Assembly: GCF_016545825.1 (NCBI RefSeq)
Contig: NC_052614.1
Location: 22,152,559-22,216,558, forward strand
Direction: 5' to 3'
DNA from: Eucalyptus grandis
Lineage: Eukaryota > Streptophyta > Magnoliopsida > Myrtales > Myrtaceae
DNA length: 64,000 bases
Both the position numbers and the translations under genes were made by a program. Below the pieces are notes generated by a model. That model searched no databases and was not told the origin of the DNA. It saw nothing but the letters and a program-made list of their open reading frames with translations. This document shows positions 34,590 through 46,882 of this stretch, piece by piece. Position 1 is the first letter of the stretch, and each line of letters opens with the position of its first letter.

Positions 34590-35702
34590 CTTTTTATTGC
34601 CTCCATCTTTCTAAGATCTACTCTAACACCATCGTTGGAGACAACATAGCACCGGGCTCCTTGTGCAAAAGTGACACTTCTTCAGGTCGGCATACAAACG
34701 TTGTTCCCGTAGCACTTGACGAATTTGATACTCCAAAAGCTCCACTTGCGCCTTGCTATGCTATAAATCACGATGTCATCAAAGTATACACGACAAACTA
34801 GCCGATGAAAGGTTTAAAACCATGATTCATAAGATGCATAAAAGTACTAAAAGTATTAGAAATGTCAGAAGGGCATCACCATGCATTTAAGAAGACCATT
34901 CTTAGTTTTGAAAGCTGTCATCCTTTAATCTGCTACTTTAATCAGGATTTGACAATAGCTGCTCCGAAGATTGATCATGGAAAAACACACAAGCTCCTTG
35001 AAGTTGATCAAGCAAATACCAAGGCAAGGAAAAGGAAAAAACTTGATGGTTAAGTTGTTCACCGATCTATTATCAATGCACATTTGCCAAGAACCATTTT
35101 TCTTTGGAACTGGAAGTGCCTGGACAGCAAAAGGACTCGAGCTTTCTTGTATTGCTCCCTTGGCCAAGAGTTTATCAACTTGCCTTTGAAGTTCTTTATG
35201 CTTCTCAGAGCTCAATCGATTGAACAGAAGCACCAAGCACAAAATCGATATGATGTTGAATCTCTCTCAAAGGAGGAAGGTTGGATGAAATTTCATTGGC
35301 ATGACCTCACAGAAATCCTCAAGCCACGGCTGCAAAATGATTGGGATCTCCTCTTTTGCTTCATTTTCTTCCACTATAACAAAAGCGTAAGCCTCACAAG
35401 CATCCTCCGATGCTTAGGAAAACTTAGACTTGGAAAGAAGATTTGTTCCTTTCCCATGAGGAGGCTTGGGAACTCTCTCCGTCTTGCAAGGGCCCAATGT
35501 AATCTTGACGCGGTCTTTGACAAAGGGATAGGTGTTATACATCACACATAATCTCATCTTTATATCTTTTGCCAATAGAGAATGAAATCAAGCACTGGTT
35601 ATTTACTTTTATCTCACTCCCTTTCTTGAGCCAAGAATGCTTGTAAAGATGTGGATGATCCTCCGCCTTGAGATGCAACTTGTCTCCCATGGTGGTCCAC
35701 GC
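34590..35702 (-). pseudogene. Ty3/gypsy pol fragment (protease end and reverse transcriptase)
   Basis: From high to low coordinates on the minus strand come the retropepsin tail (HPHLYKHSWLKKGSEIKVNN, then ISFSIGKRYKDEIMCDV at 35600-35540) and RT fingers (EKHKELQRQVDKLLAKGAIQ, LPVPKKNGSWQMCIDNRSVN at 35200-35060). The RT palm follows (VYFDDIVIYS near 34770). Stops and frameshifts are frequent, and RNase H and integrase are missing. The protease is cut at 35702 by a solo LTR and continues at 36651, so this is the older host of several insertions. Confidence 0.85.
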
Positions 35703-36650
35703 TGTTGGAGAAATCCTCTTGAAGTGTTTTGAAGTTGACAAAACGTTTCCATCAGTCTAGTCTGAAGGCTTGCAAACTCTGCTATTTAAAGTCTGAAGAC
35801 CTCCGGACAGCCAGACTCAAGACTCAAAGTCTATCCTCATTGACAGTTTCTAATCCATTGAAGAAAGGCTATCCAGAACTGGATGTTTCATTAAGGATTT
35901 CCCTTTTTCGCCCTCATGTCGCCATGCGGGAGAGAAGATCTCTTGGCTGGATATGACATGACGGAATCCTTTATTTGATCATAATTGATTCGAAGATTAA
36001 GGATCCGATGATTGGTAAAGTATACTTGAAATGTTCTACTTATGGAAACCGAGATCCTGATTGTATGGGCGAACATGATTGATGGGCTATCGACATGTTC
36101 CTTTAATAGCTCGAATGATCTTCCTAATTGATTCCATCCAACGGGTAGATTGGAGGAATTCCTTTGGTAAATGCCAACGGGTATGATGGCGTGAAGGAGT
36201 ATATAAGGAAGACGTTCCAGTTGTTCGAGACATGTGCACGATAGAAGAATTCCAAAGTCTGAAGCTCCTTATTCTTAGTCAATTCATTTGTTGAGCGAAA
36301 TCTTGTAAACAAAAGAGAGTCTATATTCGTGAGAAACCTTGAGGAAGTGTGGTAGAACATCTACACTTTGTGGAATCAAGGAAAAGCTGTGCCATAACTT
36401 CTCTTTTGTTCATAGTGAAATCCAGCCGGTGGCTGTCGGTGCGGAAGAGTGGACGTAGGCTTGGAATAAGCCGAACCATTATAAATCTTGTGTTCAATTT
36501 TCTCTTCCCTATTCTTTACTTTACTTTGATCGTATTTTATTAATCAGAAGAGAACTTCCTTTCTATCGTTTGCCTAGAATCGCTTTCGTATCTCGAGAAA
36601 TTGTTTGTGCACCTATTCACCCCCTCTAGGTGCTTATACTAGCTATCTCA
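35703..36650 (+). mobile_element. Solo LTR (948 bp) of the copia family, inserted in gypsy protease
   Basis: Begins TGTTGGAGAAATCC, ends GCTATCTCA, and is flanked by CACGC (35698-35702) and CATGC (36651-36655), 4 of 5 identical. It shares with the LTRs of elements I and II the TTTTGAAGTTGACAAAACG start region, the GCCGAACCA segment and the CACCCCCTCTAGGTGCT end. Orientation is opposite to those elements. No internal sequence accompanies it, so it is a solo LTR left by LTR-LTR recombination. Confidence 0.85.
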
Positions 36651-36655
36651 CATGC

Positions 36656-37121
36656 AACGTTCTCACAACATCCACTATCAATTGTGACATCACGTACTTT
36701 AAATAAGAAGTACAGTCTTGTATGGAGTATGTTGTTGCAAAGCCAATCATCATCCTCGAGATGAGCAGCATGCAAGCTCCTTTGAATGACAAGAGCTTCT
36801 CCTTGATCTCTGTCAATGATTTCTTCGCGGCTCCTTGAATCTTCTCAGAGCAAAGGGTTGTGCTGCAAAGGGTTGTGTATCTTCTTGGAGCAAAGGGTTG
36901 TGTTGCGACTCTCCCTATTGCTCATCTCGCACAAGAGAAATGATCTTTCTATTAGGACCCTCGAGGCGATGCGACCAAATCCATGACATTTCAAACAAAG
37001 TCTTGATTTATTGTTAGCTTCGTTTGGCTAATTAGTTTTAGATGCTCCTCCTTTGTTCAACAGCTTCCTTCGATCCCGACAAAGGTTTTAAAGTTGAACT
37101 CCCAAGATTAGAGGATCCCTC
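36656..37121 (-). pseudogene. Ty3/gypsy gag-protease junction fragment
   Basis: The minus strand reads a decayed CCHC zinc knuckle (CLKCHGFGRIAS near 36985) and then ILHTRLYFLFKVRDVTIDSG with CENV at the insertion point of the solo LTR. This is the protease start whose remainder lies at 35702 and below. Its upstream (gag) side is cut at 37121 by copia element II; the gag text continues at 56143 on the other side. Confidence 0.75.
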
Positions 37122-38077
37122 TGAAAGGGCTAGTACGAGCATCTAGAGGGAGGTGAATAGATGATCAAAGAAGTTTTTGTAAATCTTATCAAAACAAATT
37201 GACTTCTAAGAATAATAAACAGAAGTCGTGAACAACTATAAACAGTTATATAGAGCAGCGATTTAAAGTAAAGAGTTTAGGGATAGAGAATCAAAACACA
37301 AGGTTTATAGTGGTTTGGCTTAGACCAAGCCTACGTCCACTCTTCAGCACTGACAGCCCACTGGCTAAATTCCACTAAGAATCAAAAGAGATTTTACAGT
37401 CTCACGTCCTTGATTTCATAGTGTAGAGACTTTGCTACACTTCCTCAAGGTCTTACAAGTATCTAATCTCTCTTTTGAGTAGAAATTTAAGCTCAACAAT
37501 TGAAACAACAAAGAACAAGGAGCTTCAGACTTTGGAATTTCTCTATCTTTTCACACACTCGAATAACTGGAGAGTCTTCCTTATATATTCCTCCATGCCT
37601 TCATAACCGTTGGCACCTTCCAAAGGAATTCTTCCAATCAACCCGTTAGACAGAATCAATTAGGGAGATCTCGAATTATTTAAGGAATATGATGATAGCC
37701 CACCAATCTTGCTCCCCCATACAATCAGGATTTAGGTTTCCATAAGTAGAACCTTCCAAGTATACTTCGCCAATCAACGGGTCTAAAATGCACGAATTAA
37801 TTTCAGAGCGAATAATAGATCTCGAGGTGCAATCTCCAGCCGTGATACATTCTTCAACCGTACGAATCAAATCATTAAAGATATACCCGCATTTGAATAA
37901 GTCTTCTGCAACGGATAATACTTTTCTTCGTCGGTTTGGAAACTGTCAATGATGGCAGACTTTAAATCTTGAGTCTGGAGGTCTTCAGACTTTGACGGTA
38001 GAGTCTTCAAGTCTTCAGACTAGATTGATGGAAACATTTTGTCAACTTCAAAATAAATAGGAAAGTTTTCTCCAATA
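37122..38077 (-). repeat. 3' LTR of element II
   Basis: 956 bp. It starts (minus strand) TATTGGAGAAAACTTTCC, the expected TG changed to TA, and ends GCCCTTTCA. It matches the 5' LTR at 55187-56142 along its length, including AACTATAAACAGTTATATAG-type sequence that the inner element's LTRs lack. Confidence 0.85.
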
Positions 38078-38358
38078 ATCTCCCCCTTTTTGATGATGAC
38101 AAAACTTTCCTGCAAATTTGGAAACTTTAGACCTGCAAGACATCACTTAAGCAAACAAGGATATCTTATAAAAGATAAGTAGATTAAGATAAAGATGGTA
38201 GTGATTATGCATCCACAGAAAAACAAGTTAGTCTTGTAACATCAAATATCCTTACCAAAATCATCAACATAGCTTAAGATACTACAAGCATTTAAAAAGG
38301 TCAAACCAGTCCAAACCAATCACAGTCCAAACAAAAGATTAAAGCCAAATCAAAAGAT
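38078..38358 (-). other. 3' untranslated tail of element II, truncated
   Basis: Begins at the polypurine tract (plus strand ATCTCCCCCTTTTT). It matches the corresponding tail of element I (39133-39420), including TGACAAAACTTTCCTGCAAAT. It stops abruptly near 38358, where a partial LTR of element I starts. About 250 bp of element II expected here are missing. Confidence 0.7.
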
Positions 38359-39132
38359 TAAGAACACAGGATTTATAGTAGTTCAGCTTAATCTAAGCCT
38401 ATGTCCACTCCTCCGCACTGACAGCCCACCGGCTAGATTTCACTAAGAATCAAAAAAGTTGTTACAGTAAAGCTCTTCCTTGATTCCACAGTGTAGAGAC
38501 TCTGCTACACTTCCTCAAGGTCTCACAAAGATATAAACTCTCTTTTGAGTATAAGATTTCGCTCAACAATTGAATTGACTAAGAATAAGGAGCTTCAGAC
38601 TTTGGAATTCTTCTATCGTGCACTCACTCGAACAACTAGAATGTCTTCCTTATATACTCCTTCATGCCATCACACCCGTTGGCACTTACCAAATGAGTTC
38701 TTCCAATCTACCCGTTGGACAGAATCAATTAGGGAGATTTCGAGTTATTTAAGGAATATGACGATAGCCCACCAATCCTGCTCACCCATACAATCAGGAT
38801 CTAGGTTTCCATAAGTAGAACATTCCAAGTATACTTTGCCAATCAACGGATCCAAAATCCCTAAATCAATCTCAATTTGAATAATGGATTCCGACATGCT
38901 ATATCCAGTCGAGAGATCTTCTTGATCGATAGAATCAAATCCTTAACGAAATACTCGTTACGGATAAGCCTTATTCGACGGTTTAGAAACTATCAATGAG
39001 GATAGACTTTGAGTCTTGAGTCTCGGCAGTCCGGAAGTCTTAGGACTTTGATGGAGGAGTCGCAAGTCTTTAGACTAGACTGATGGAAACGTTTTGTCAA
39101 CTTCAAAACACTCAAGGAAGTTTTCTCCAACA
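38359..39132 (-). repeat. 3' LTR of element I, truncated
   Basis: Minus-strand start TGTTGGAGAAAACTTCC at 39132. It runs in parallel with 46883-47819 until the plus-strand TAAGAACACAGG near 38360, where homology ends. The final CACCTAGAGGGGGTGAA segment found in all other LTRs is missing. Confidence 0.8.
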
Positions 39133-39508
39133 ATCTCCCCCTTTTTGATGGTGACAAAACTTTCCTGCAAATTTGGATAACTTTGACCTGCAAACAATAC
39201 TCAAGCAAACTTGGATATCTCACAAAAGATAATTATCTTAGTAAAGATAACATTAAAATCTGCATCCACATAAAGTAGGTTAGTCCTGTAAATGAGCAAC
39301 TATCTTTGCCATGAAATACCAATAGTGCTTAAGATAAACAAACGATCAAACAGTCCAAATTCAAATCCAGTCACAGCCAAACAGCCAAACACAAAAGTCA
39401 AGAGTTTAAATCTCAAATCTACACCACATCTCTCCCCCTTTTTGTCAGCATTAAAAAGGTAGAGATGAAAAGAGAATGGAATTAGGATTGCTTTGGAACA
39501 CGAACACG

Positions 39509-41572
39509 CTAGAAATCTCCCATTGACTGGACAATCCCTTCCAACTTTTTCAAATCTTCCTTCAGTTCAGCCACATCTTCACCCTTGGCATTTGCTTGAA
39601 CTTGAAGAGTAAGGGCATGGATTTGATCATGCAAAGAAACTGAAGAGGCTTGACCTGCATTTTGCAAGTTCTGAACTTAACATCCCAGACCATAAATTTG
39701 GCCTCGCATCTCCAAGAGAACATCAAGCACTTTGCGAAAGTCTGCTGAATTATCAATCTGAGTACTGGCTTCTGCACGATCAGAAGGTGTATTGGCAGAT
39801 GATGGCAAGTTAGCACGATCACGCAGATTGGGCGACGAAACCTCATGGCCTTCCTCAGGAAATTGAGAGGCATAGATGTCTTCTAGATCTGCTGGTGAAC
39901 GACTTACTCCTTCACTAGTGGCAGCAATTGAAGACGTACCTCTTTTCTCAGCATCTCCCTCTGTTTCATTGCCTTCAGGCGGTGAGAAGTACTCTTCATG
40001 CTCTACTTCTTCTTGTTCACCTCTGCCTTCTTCTTCTTCTTCCTCAATCCTTTCCTCCTCTGCTTCTTTCTCCAATGATTCTCTCTCTCCAGTCCTCTGT
40101 TCGATCTCCTCCTTATCTTGTTCCTATCTCACCTCTGTCTCTGGAACAGAATGACTTAAGTTCTTCAATGCAAGAGCAGAAATTGTGATATCATCCTCAT
40201 CCTCTTCATCCTCCAAGATGAGTGCTCTTCTTTAGTTGGATGGAGCAACCATGGGCTCCTTCCCTTTCCGTTTTGCAGCCAAAGAGACTGGGTGAGTCTT
40301 GACAGGGGTTTTAACCTTGAATTGCTCCAAAGCCTTGTTAAGTTCCTTCAGACGCATTTTAGAGACCATTTTCAATCCCACTACCATTTGATCGCATGTT
40401 TGAACACAAAAAATCCTGGGAGGCTGAATGTTCAAATGTCTGAATAACTTAGTGACAAGTGCTGAGTAAGGAAGTTGGCCTTTGTCCTCCACCATCGTTC
40501 TGTACATGTGGAACATAATAGTGTGTGGAAGAGAGAACTTTTTGCTAGCGTTAATAGCATACATCAGCTTTGCCTCCGAGTTTGAAACATTAGTCTTCGA
40601 AGTCGATTTGGGTCTGAGGCAGTTGATCACTATCTTGTGAAGCAAAATATTTGAGGCATTCATCCTCAAATATGAAATCTTTCCTTCCGTCGTTCTATCC
40701 CGAACAAGCTCTATCGTCGCACGACCAATAGACACACTATTTGGTTGGTATTTCCCTCTTTCAACCCCAATCACATCAGCCAATGTATCCATGTCAACCA
40801 CATAGCCCTGATCTCGAACACTGAAAGAGAATCTATTCGTATCCAAGAAACTTAGATTCGAATAGAAGTAAGCAGTGAGTTCAGCATGAGCCTCTGTTGT
40901 TTCAGAACAAAACCGTTCTAGTTGAAGAAGATTGAACTCTCGCAGCTTGACATTTAGAGAATCAAGAAAATCAAAGTCCACACTTCTAGAGTTAATCACA
41001 CCACGCTTTAGCAACTTAGAGTATAGTTGCTTGTGTTCCTCTGAGCGAAACAAATCTGTCGTTTTGCTTCGGATTTTCGCCGCAACACCCATTCTAGGTT
41101 TAAAATAAGTGTACATCCTATCATCATCATTCCCATCAGGTTGACTCAGCCCTCCAACACGTGGATTGCTTGGGATATTTGCCAATGCTTCTTCTGTTGA
41201 CCCTATAGGAGCAATTCCCAATCGTTCCATTGTGCGTAAAAAGTAGGTTTCATTTCGATACCCTTTGTCTTTCAAAAATTCATCAATATAATTCAAAGGA
41301 GTACCACCCCTCTTCAAAGCACGGTAAAGCTTAAAAGTAAAAGCGGGCTTTTGAGTTCTTACGGGGTCTACATCTTCGATGATTTCTTCATCTTCTCGAT
41401 GTTCAATATTCTGAGGTCTAGATGGAGGAGATGGACGTTGCTGAGAATATTATGGGCTCTGCTGCTGTCTAGGAGATTCTTCTTCCTCGGTGAGATCAAA
41501 ATGCGTAGGTCCCTCACGCATTTGTTGTGGTCCCCTGTTCGCGATCCTCGAAGACTTTCTTTGAGACGACAT
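39509..41572 (-). pseudogene. Envelope-like reading frame of element I (688 codons, four in-frame stops)
   Basis: This frame lies after pol, where Sireviruses and related plant elements carry a so-called envelope-like gene. From ATG 41572 to TAG 39509 the frame never shifts, but stops occur at codons 41, 447, 483 and 632. Visible parts are an N-terminal basic segment (SSQRKSSRIANRG), a central conserved region (VINSRSVDFDFLDSLNVKL, YFYSNLSFLDTNRFSFSVRD, DTLADVIGVERG), a basic stretch near residue 435, a Glu-rich region (about 500-525) and a C-terminal charged, coiled-coil-like tail. The central region resembles the 'putative plant transposon protein' family. No clear signal peptide or transmembrane segment is seen, so a membrane-fusion role is not supported. 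Confidence 0.75.
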
Positions 41573-42059
41573 CTTTCACAGTCTTTGAGAGATTCCAAGC
41601 TTGTTTTGCAAGAAAGGTGAAAACTTTTCGAGGATTAAACAAGAGAAGAAAAGAGAAGTGGAAGATATGTGCTCTCTTAGGGTTTTTGTGAGTAAAACGA
41701 AGAAAAACTAACAGTATATAAGGCAGTCGAAGCGAGGCATACAGAATGTCGTAAAAGGAAATATAAAAATTCCTTTAAAAAATAACTGCCTTTTCAAAAA
41801 AAAAATTAGATAACCGTCATTTCAAAAATAACTTCTTTTCGTAAAGGAAATATTGCAATAATCACGAAAACTGGGGAAATAACATCAATCAATTACAGAT
41901 AGATGATCGTACCTTTTCGAGATTTGATCCAAGAGATAAGTTTCTAAAATAGAAATAACTTACAATCATGAATCTTGATCGTCTAAGTCTGAGTGTCTTT
42001 AGACTTTCAGCCTTGAGTCTAAACTTCCTCAGACTTTAAGATATTGAGTCTGGAATGAA

Positions 42060-45000
42060 TAACTTCAAATTAATTTTTCTCCAAAGGTTTTGTAAATATA
42101 TCCGCCAGTTGATTCTTTGAATCAATAAACTGAATCGAAACTTCTCCATTTTGAACATGATCTCTAATGAAATGATGTCGAATATCTATATGTTTTGCTC
42201 TTGAGTGAATAATCGGATTCTTGGTGAGATTGATTGCGCCGGTGTTGTCACATTTGATCTCAGTGCATGAATCTTCAATTCCAAAGTCTCTTAGCTATTG
42301 TTTTATCCATAGAATTTGTGAACAACAACTTCCAAGAGCTACATACTACGCTTCGCCGTAGAAAGAGCTACGGTACATTTTGCTTCCTTGAAAACCAAGA
42401 TACTGTCTTGTTACCAAGTAGTTGACATGTGCCAGAGGTGCTCTTTCTATCAACTCTGCATCCGGCTAGATCTGCGTCTGAGTATCCAAGAAGAGTGAAG
42501 TCTCCTTCTTTAGGATACCAGAGACCTAAATTTGAAGTTGAGGCAATGTATTTGATAATACGTTTTGCAGCACTTAAATGAGATTCTTTGGGGTCTGATT
42601 GAAATCTGGCACAAATACAAACACTAAACAGAATATCAGGTCTAGAAGCAGTAAGATAAATAAGTGAACCAATGATACTCCTATATAGCTTATGGTCAAC
42701 TTTCTTTCCTCCTTCATCTTTGTCCAACTTCAAGGAAGTTGACATTGGTATATCAGTCTTTTTGCAATTCTCCAGTCCAAACTTTTTGACAAGTTCTTTA
42801 GCATATTTTTCTTGATGAATAAAGGTTCCCTCCTTTAGTTGTTTCACTTGAAGCCCGAGAAAGAAGGTTAGTTCACCCATTATGCTCATTTCAAATTCAT
42901 CCTGCATAGACTTAGAGAATTTCTTGCACAGATTTTCATTAGAAGATCCAAAAATAATATCAACATAAATTTCAACAAGTAAAAAGCTTTTGCTTTCTCT
43001 TTTGACAAACAATGTAGATCTACTTTACCTTTAACAAAGCCATTTTGAATTAAAAACTTACTTAATTTGTCGTACCAAGCTCGAGGTGCTTGCTTTAGAC
43101 CATATAGAGCCTTTTTCAGTCTAAATACAGAGTCCGGTTTCCTTGGGTCTTCAAAATCGGGTGGTTGTTCCACATAGACTTCCTCTTGGATAAATCCATT
43201 TAGGAAAGAACTTTTGACGTCCATTTGGAATAACCTGAAATTCTTATGACAAGCAAAAGCAAGTAATAATCTAATTGCTTCTAACCTTGCTACTGGCGCG
43301 TAAGTCTCATCATAGTCTATCCCTTCTTCTTACGTATATCATTTGGCCACGAGTCTTGCTTTGTTTCTTACGACTTTTCTTTTCTCGTTCATCTTGTTCC
43401 TGAAAACCCATTTAGCTCCAATGATGGATTTACCTTTCGGTTTAGGAGTCAATTCACAGACATCATTGATACTGAATTGCCTGAGTTCTTCTTGCATAAC
43501 TTCAATCCAACTTTCATCAGTTAAAGCTTCTTCTATGCTTTTGGGTTTTATTTCAAATATAAGAGCCACGGCACTAGACTCTTCACGCCTTTTGGATCTT
43601 GTGTGAATTCCTTCATTAATATAACCAATAATGAGATCTTTTGAATGACTGGACTTATGCTTCCAGTTGCTGGTTGATTTGTGAGACTGTTGATCATTTT
43701 TCTCATTTGAATCTTCGATGATCATTTGTTGCTGGTCTTCTGAAGTCTGAGCTGCTTCTGGAGATTTAGACTTTGTAGAGTCTGGAGTAGGTTCAGATTC
43801 TTCAAGTTGAGTTTGAATCGATTGATTTGCATAACGTCTTGAAATTTGACATTCATCAATTCCTCCACAGATTGAGTCTTTTGTTGTATATTCTGTAAGC
43901 TTTGCTTGTGATAGAATATCCAAGGAAAATACATTCATCTGATTTTTCTTCAAACTTACTAACTCGATCATTTGCAATTTTTTGATATAAAACATTTATA
44001 TCCAAACACATGAAAATACGAAACAAATGGCTTCTTTCCTTTGAATAACTCATAGGGAGTTTTCTCCAGAATAGGCCTTAAGAAGACTCTATTAATAATA
44101 TAACACGCTGTAGAAACTGCTTCAGACCAAAAACGAGAAGAGATGTTGCTTTCAATTAAAAGAGTTCTAGCCATTTATTGCAGCGATCTATTCTTTCTTT
44201 CCACGACTCCATTTTGCTCTGGAGTATATGGTGAAGAGAACACATGTCGAAAGCCAGATTCATCACAAAGTTTTGCAAAGTCTTGATTTTCAAATTCACC
44301 TCCATGGTCTGTCCGTATACTTGAAATAACATACCCTTTCTCATTTTGGACCTTTTTAGCAAATTTTATAAAATAAGAAAATGTTTCAGACTTACTTACT
44401 AGGAAATATACCCAAGTGAATCATGAATAATCATCCACAATTACTAAGCAGTATTTCTTACCTCCAATGCTTTGAGTTCTGATTGGTCCAAAGAGATCCA
44501 TATGCAAGAGCTGCAGTACACGATTAGTGGATACTTGATTTATTGGTTTGAATGAATTTCTTACTTGTTTTCCCAATACGCATGGTGTGCATAGATCAGA
44601 CTTTTGGTATGTCAGTTTGGGTAGTCAACGAACAAGTTTCTTTGCTGAGATTTTGGCTATTTGCTTCATGTTGATGTACCCAAGTTTTCTGTGCCATAAG
44701 TTTGCTTCCTTTTGAATTGAGATTAGACATTAGGTTTCATTTGGTTTGATATCCAAGAGGTAGATATTTCCGTGTCTTTGCCCCGTGAAAGACTGAGAGG
44801 AGTCTTTACTAGTTCCTGAACATATTCCTTCTTGAAAGTTGATTTTGAAACCAGTGTCGCACGGATCGATACTCGGCAAGTTGTAGTTGAGTCCTTCCAC
44901 TAAGGAAATATTACAGATCGTGAGGCTTCCAATCTTTACAGTTCCGTATCCCACAATTCTTCCTTTGTTATTTCCTCTAAAAGAAACTTTTCCACCATTA

Positions 45001-45780
45001 ACTTATACAAGTTTTATGAAGCAATTTGAGTCTCCTGTCATATGTCTTGAGTATCCACTATCCAAGTAGCATTTAACATTTTTCTTGATAGTAACCTGCA
45101 TTTAGAAAAGAGACTCAAGCTTTCTTTGGTACCCATATTTTCTTGGGTCTATTGGTGTTAGTGTAATATATGGTCTTTGCCCATACCTTCTTAACGAGGT
45201 TTCCAAAACATAGAACATTCTTTCTCAAAATGATCGAGCTATTGCACTTAGAACATTTAAGAGCATTTGTGCCTACGGGTTTTACAAAAACTTTTGGAAA
45301 TGATTTTTGTAAGAATCTCTTGTAGGTCTTTGCTTAATTCTTTCATTTACTTTAGGAAAATCAATTAGAGGAATGGTTTCAGCAGTCATTCCTAAACCTG
45401 ATTTGTTGAAGTAAGGTCTTCGTGCCGAAAGAATTTTTTCAAGTTTCTCAGATCCTATAGAAAATCTTGTAGAAATACTTGAGATATCATTTTTCAATAA
45501 TGCATTTTCTTTTTAAAGATTGTCTGCATTTTCTTTCAAAGTAGTAACACTTTTGTCTAAACTTTTGATCTTCTCTTTCCAAACATTTTCCAGTTGTTTC
45601 AGTGCAGAATTTCCCTTTTAAGTTTGGAAATCTTTTTGAGAGAGGTTTTGAGACTAAGACACAATTCATCTATGTATCTAGAGACTTTAGTAGGGATTTT
45701 TAAATTACTTACATCGATTTCACTGTCTAATTTAAGTCTCGTCTTGGAGTCGAATCCGAGTTTGATTGTGCCATGAGACA
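42060..45780 (-). pseudogene. pol region of element I (protease remains, integrase, RT, RNase H)
   Basis: Reading down the minus strand: GAG-pre-integrase-like region (about 44950-44600), integrase core (ARTLLIESNISSRFWSEAVS near 44170), linker with WVFRNKMNEKRKVVRNKARL (about 43400), RT ([36 protein letters not shown]) and RNase H (ADLAGCRVDRKSTSGTCQLL). Several frameshifts are present (near 43340, 43015 and 43995). The RT catalytic motif reads YVDIIFGS, one Asp short of the YVDD that element II retains. Not functional. Confidence 0.85.
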
Positions 45781-45831
45781 AATATTGGCATAATCATCAT
45801 CACTTTCCTCACATTCGGTATCACTCCAAGT

Positions 45832-46820
45832 TTATGCTTTAAGTGTCTTTCGATATTTCTCAGCTTTTCCTTTCTTTCTCTTCAGAAGAGGACAGTTGGG
45901 TCTGATGTGTCCCATTTTCTTGCATTCAAAGCAGACTATATCTTTATTGCATTCATCATCCTCAACTGATTTATTTTGTAGCTTTTGAAAACTTTGTTTC
46001 TTTGGATTGAATATTCTCCCCTTTCTGTTCAGTTTCCTGAACCTTCTTATCATGAGAGCAAGCTCTTCATCATCCATATTGTCTTCAGAATCTGTGACAT
46101 CAGAATCATCACTAGATTTTAATGCAATGGATTTCTTACCTTTAGGATCTTCATCTTCGTTGATTTGCTCAACTTCATAAGATTGAAGAGTCCTAACCAA
46201 TTCGTCAACAGAGAATGGCATGATTCTTTGTATCTCTCTTATTGAGGTCTTTATATGATTCCAATCCTTGGACAGTCCACGCAGTAGCTTGTTTACCTTC
46301 ATGGGTCCAGATATTGGTTGACCTTGATATTCAAGACCATTCACGATTTTTGTAAAATGACTAAACATGTCAGTGATGGATTCTCCTGGTTTCATCTTGA
46401 ATGCTTCGTATTTACCGAGCAGAATGTTGATTCTGGTTTCTTTCACTCGATCAGTTCCTTCATAGGTGATATGTAATCTATCCCAGACTTCTTTAGCTGT
46501 TTCACAAGAAGATATTCTATTATATTCAGTAGGAGATAATGCACAATATAAAGAATAAATTGCTTTTGCATCAAGAGCTTGTCTCTTGGTTATCTCTTCT
46601 TGAGTCATTTCACTGGACTCAACAGCTTCTTTTCCTCTTTCTGAGACTGGTGCAGCTTTAGGAATGATTCCTTTGTCTACCACGTCCCATTCTAGAGGAT
46701 CCTTTGATCTTAGGAATGCATTTATCTTGTTTTTCCATATGCTGTATTCCTTTCCATCAAAATAAGGCAATCTGGTATTGCTTTGCTCTTCAAGCAGACC
46801 TAGAGCCAAATACTAGCCAT
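45832..46820 (-). pseudogene. gag of element I
   Basis: Copia-type gag (UBN2-like) that would form the virus-like particle. Visible are YFDGKEYSIWKNKINAFLRS, TAKEVWDRLHITYEGTDRVK, MKPGESITDMFSHF and the zinc knuckle CFECKKMGHIRPNC. The natural start ATG (46820-46818) is separated from the long frame by a 1-nt deletion; element II preserves that junction (MASMLALGL). The frame stops at 45832 where element II continues with a long acidic tail. It otherwise runs 325 codons without a stop. Confidence 0.85.
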
Positions 46821-46867
46821 GGATCTTTAACTCTGAAGTAAAACACTTCAACTTAAGTGAGTACACA

Positions 46868-46881
46868 GGCTCTGATACCAA
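46868..46881 (-). promoter_or_regulatory. Primer-binding site of element I
   Basis: On the minus strand it reads TTGGTATCAGAGCC, complementary to the 3' end of initiator methionine tRNA, directly inside the 5' LTR. It supports the LTR boundary and the orientation of the element. Confidence 0.85.
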
Positions 46882-46882
46882 T

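Noticed and set aside
36349..36543. Plus-strand 64-codon frame in the solo LTR
   Set aside because: Lies wholly within the LTR and is absent from sister LTRs as an open frame.
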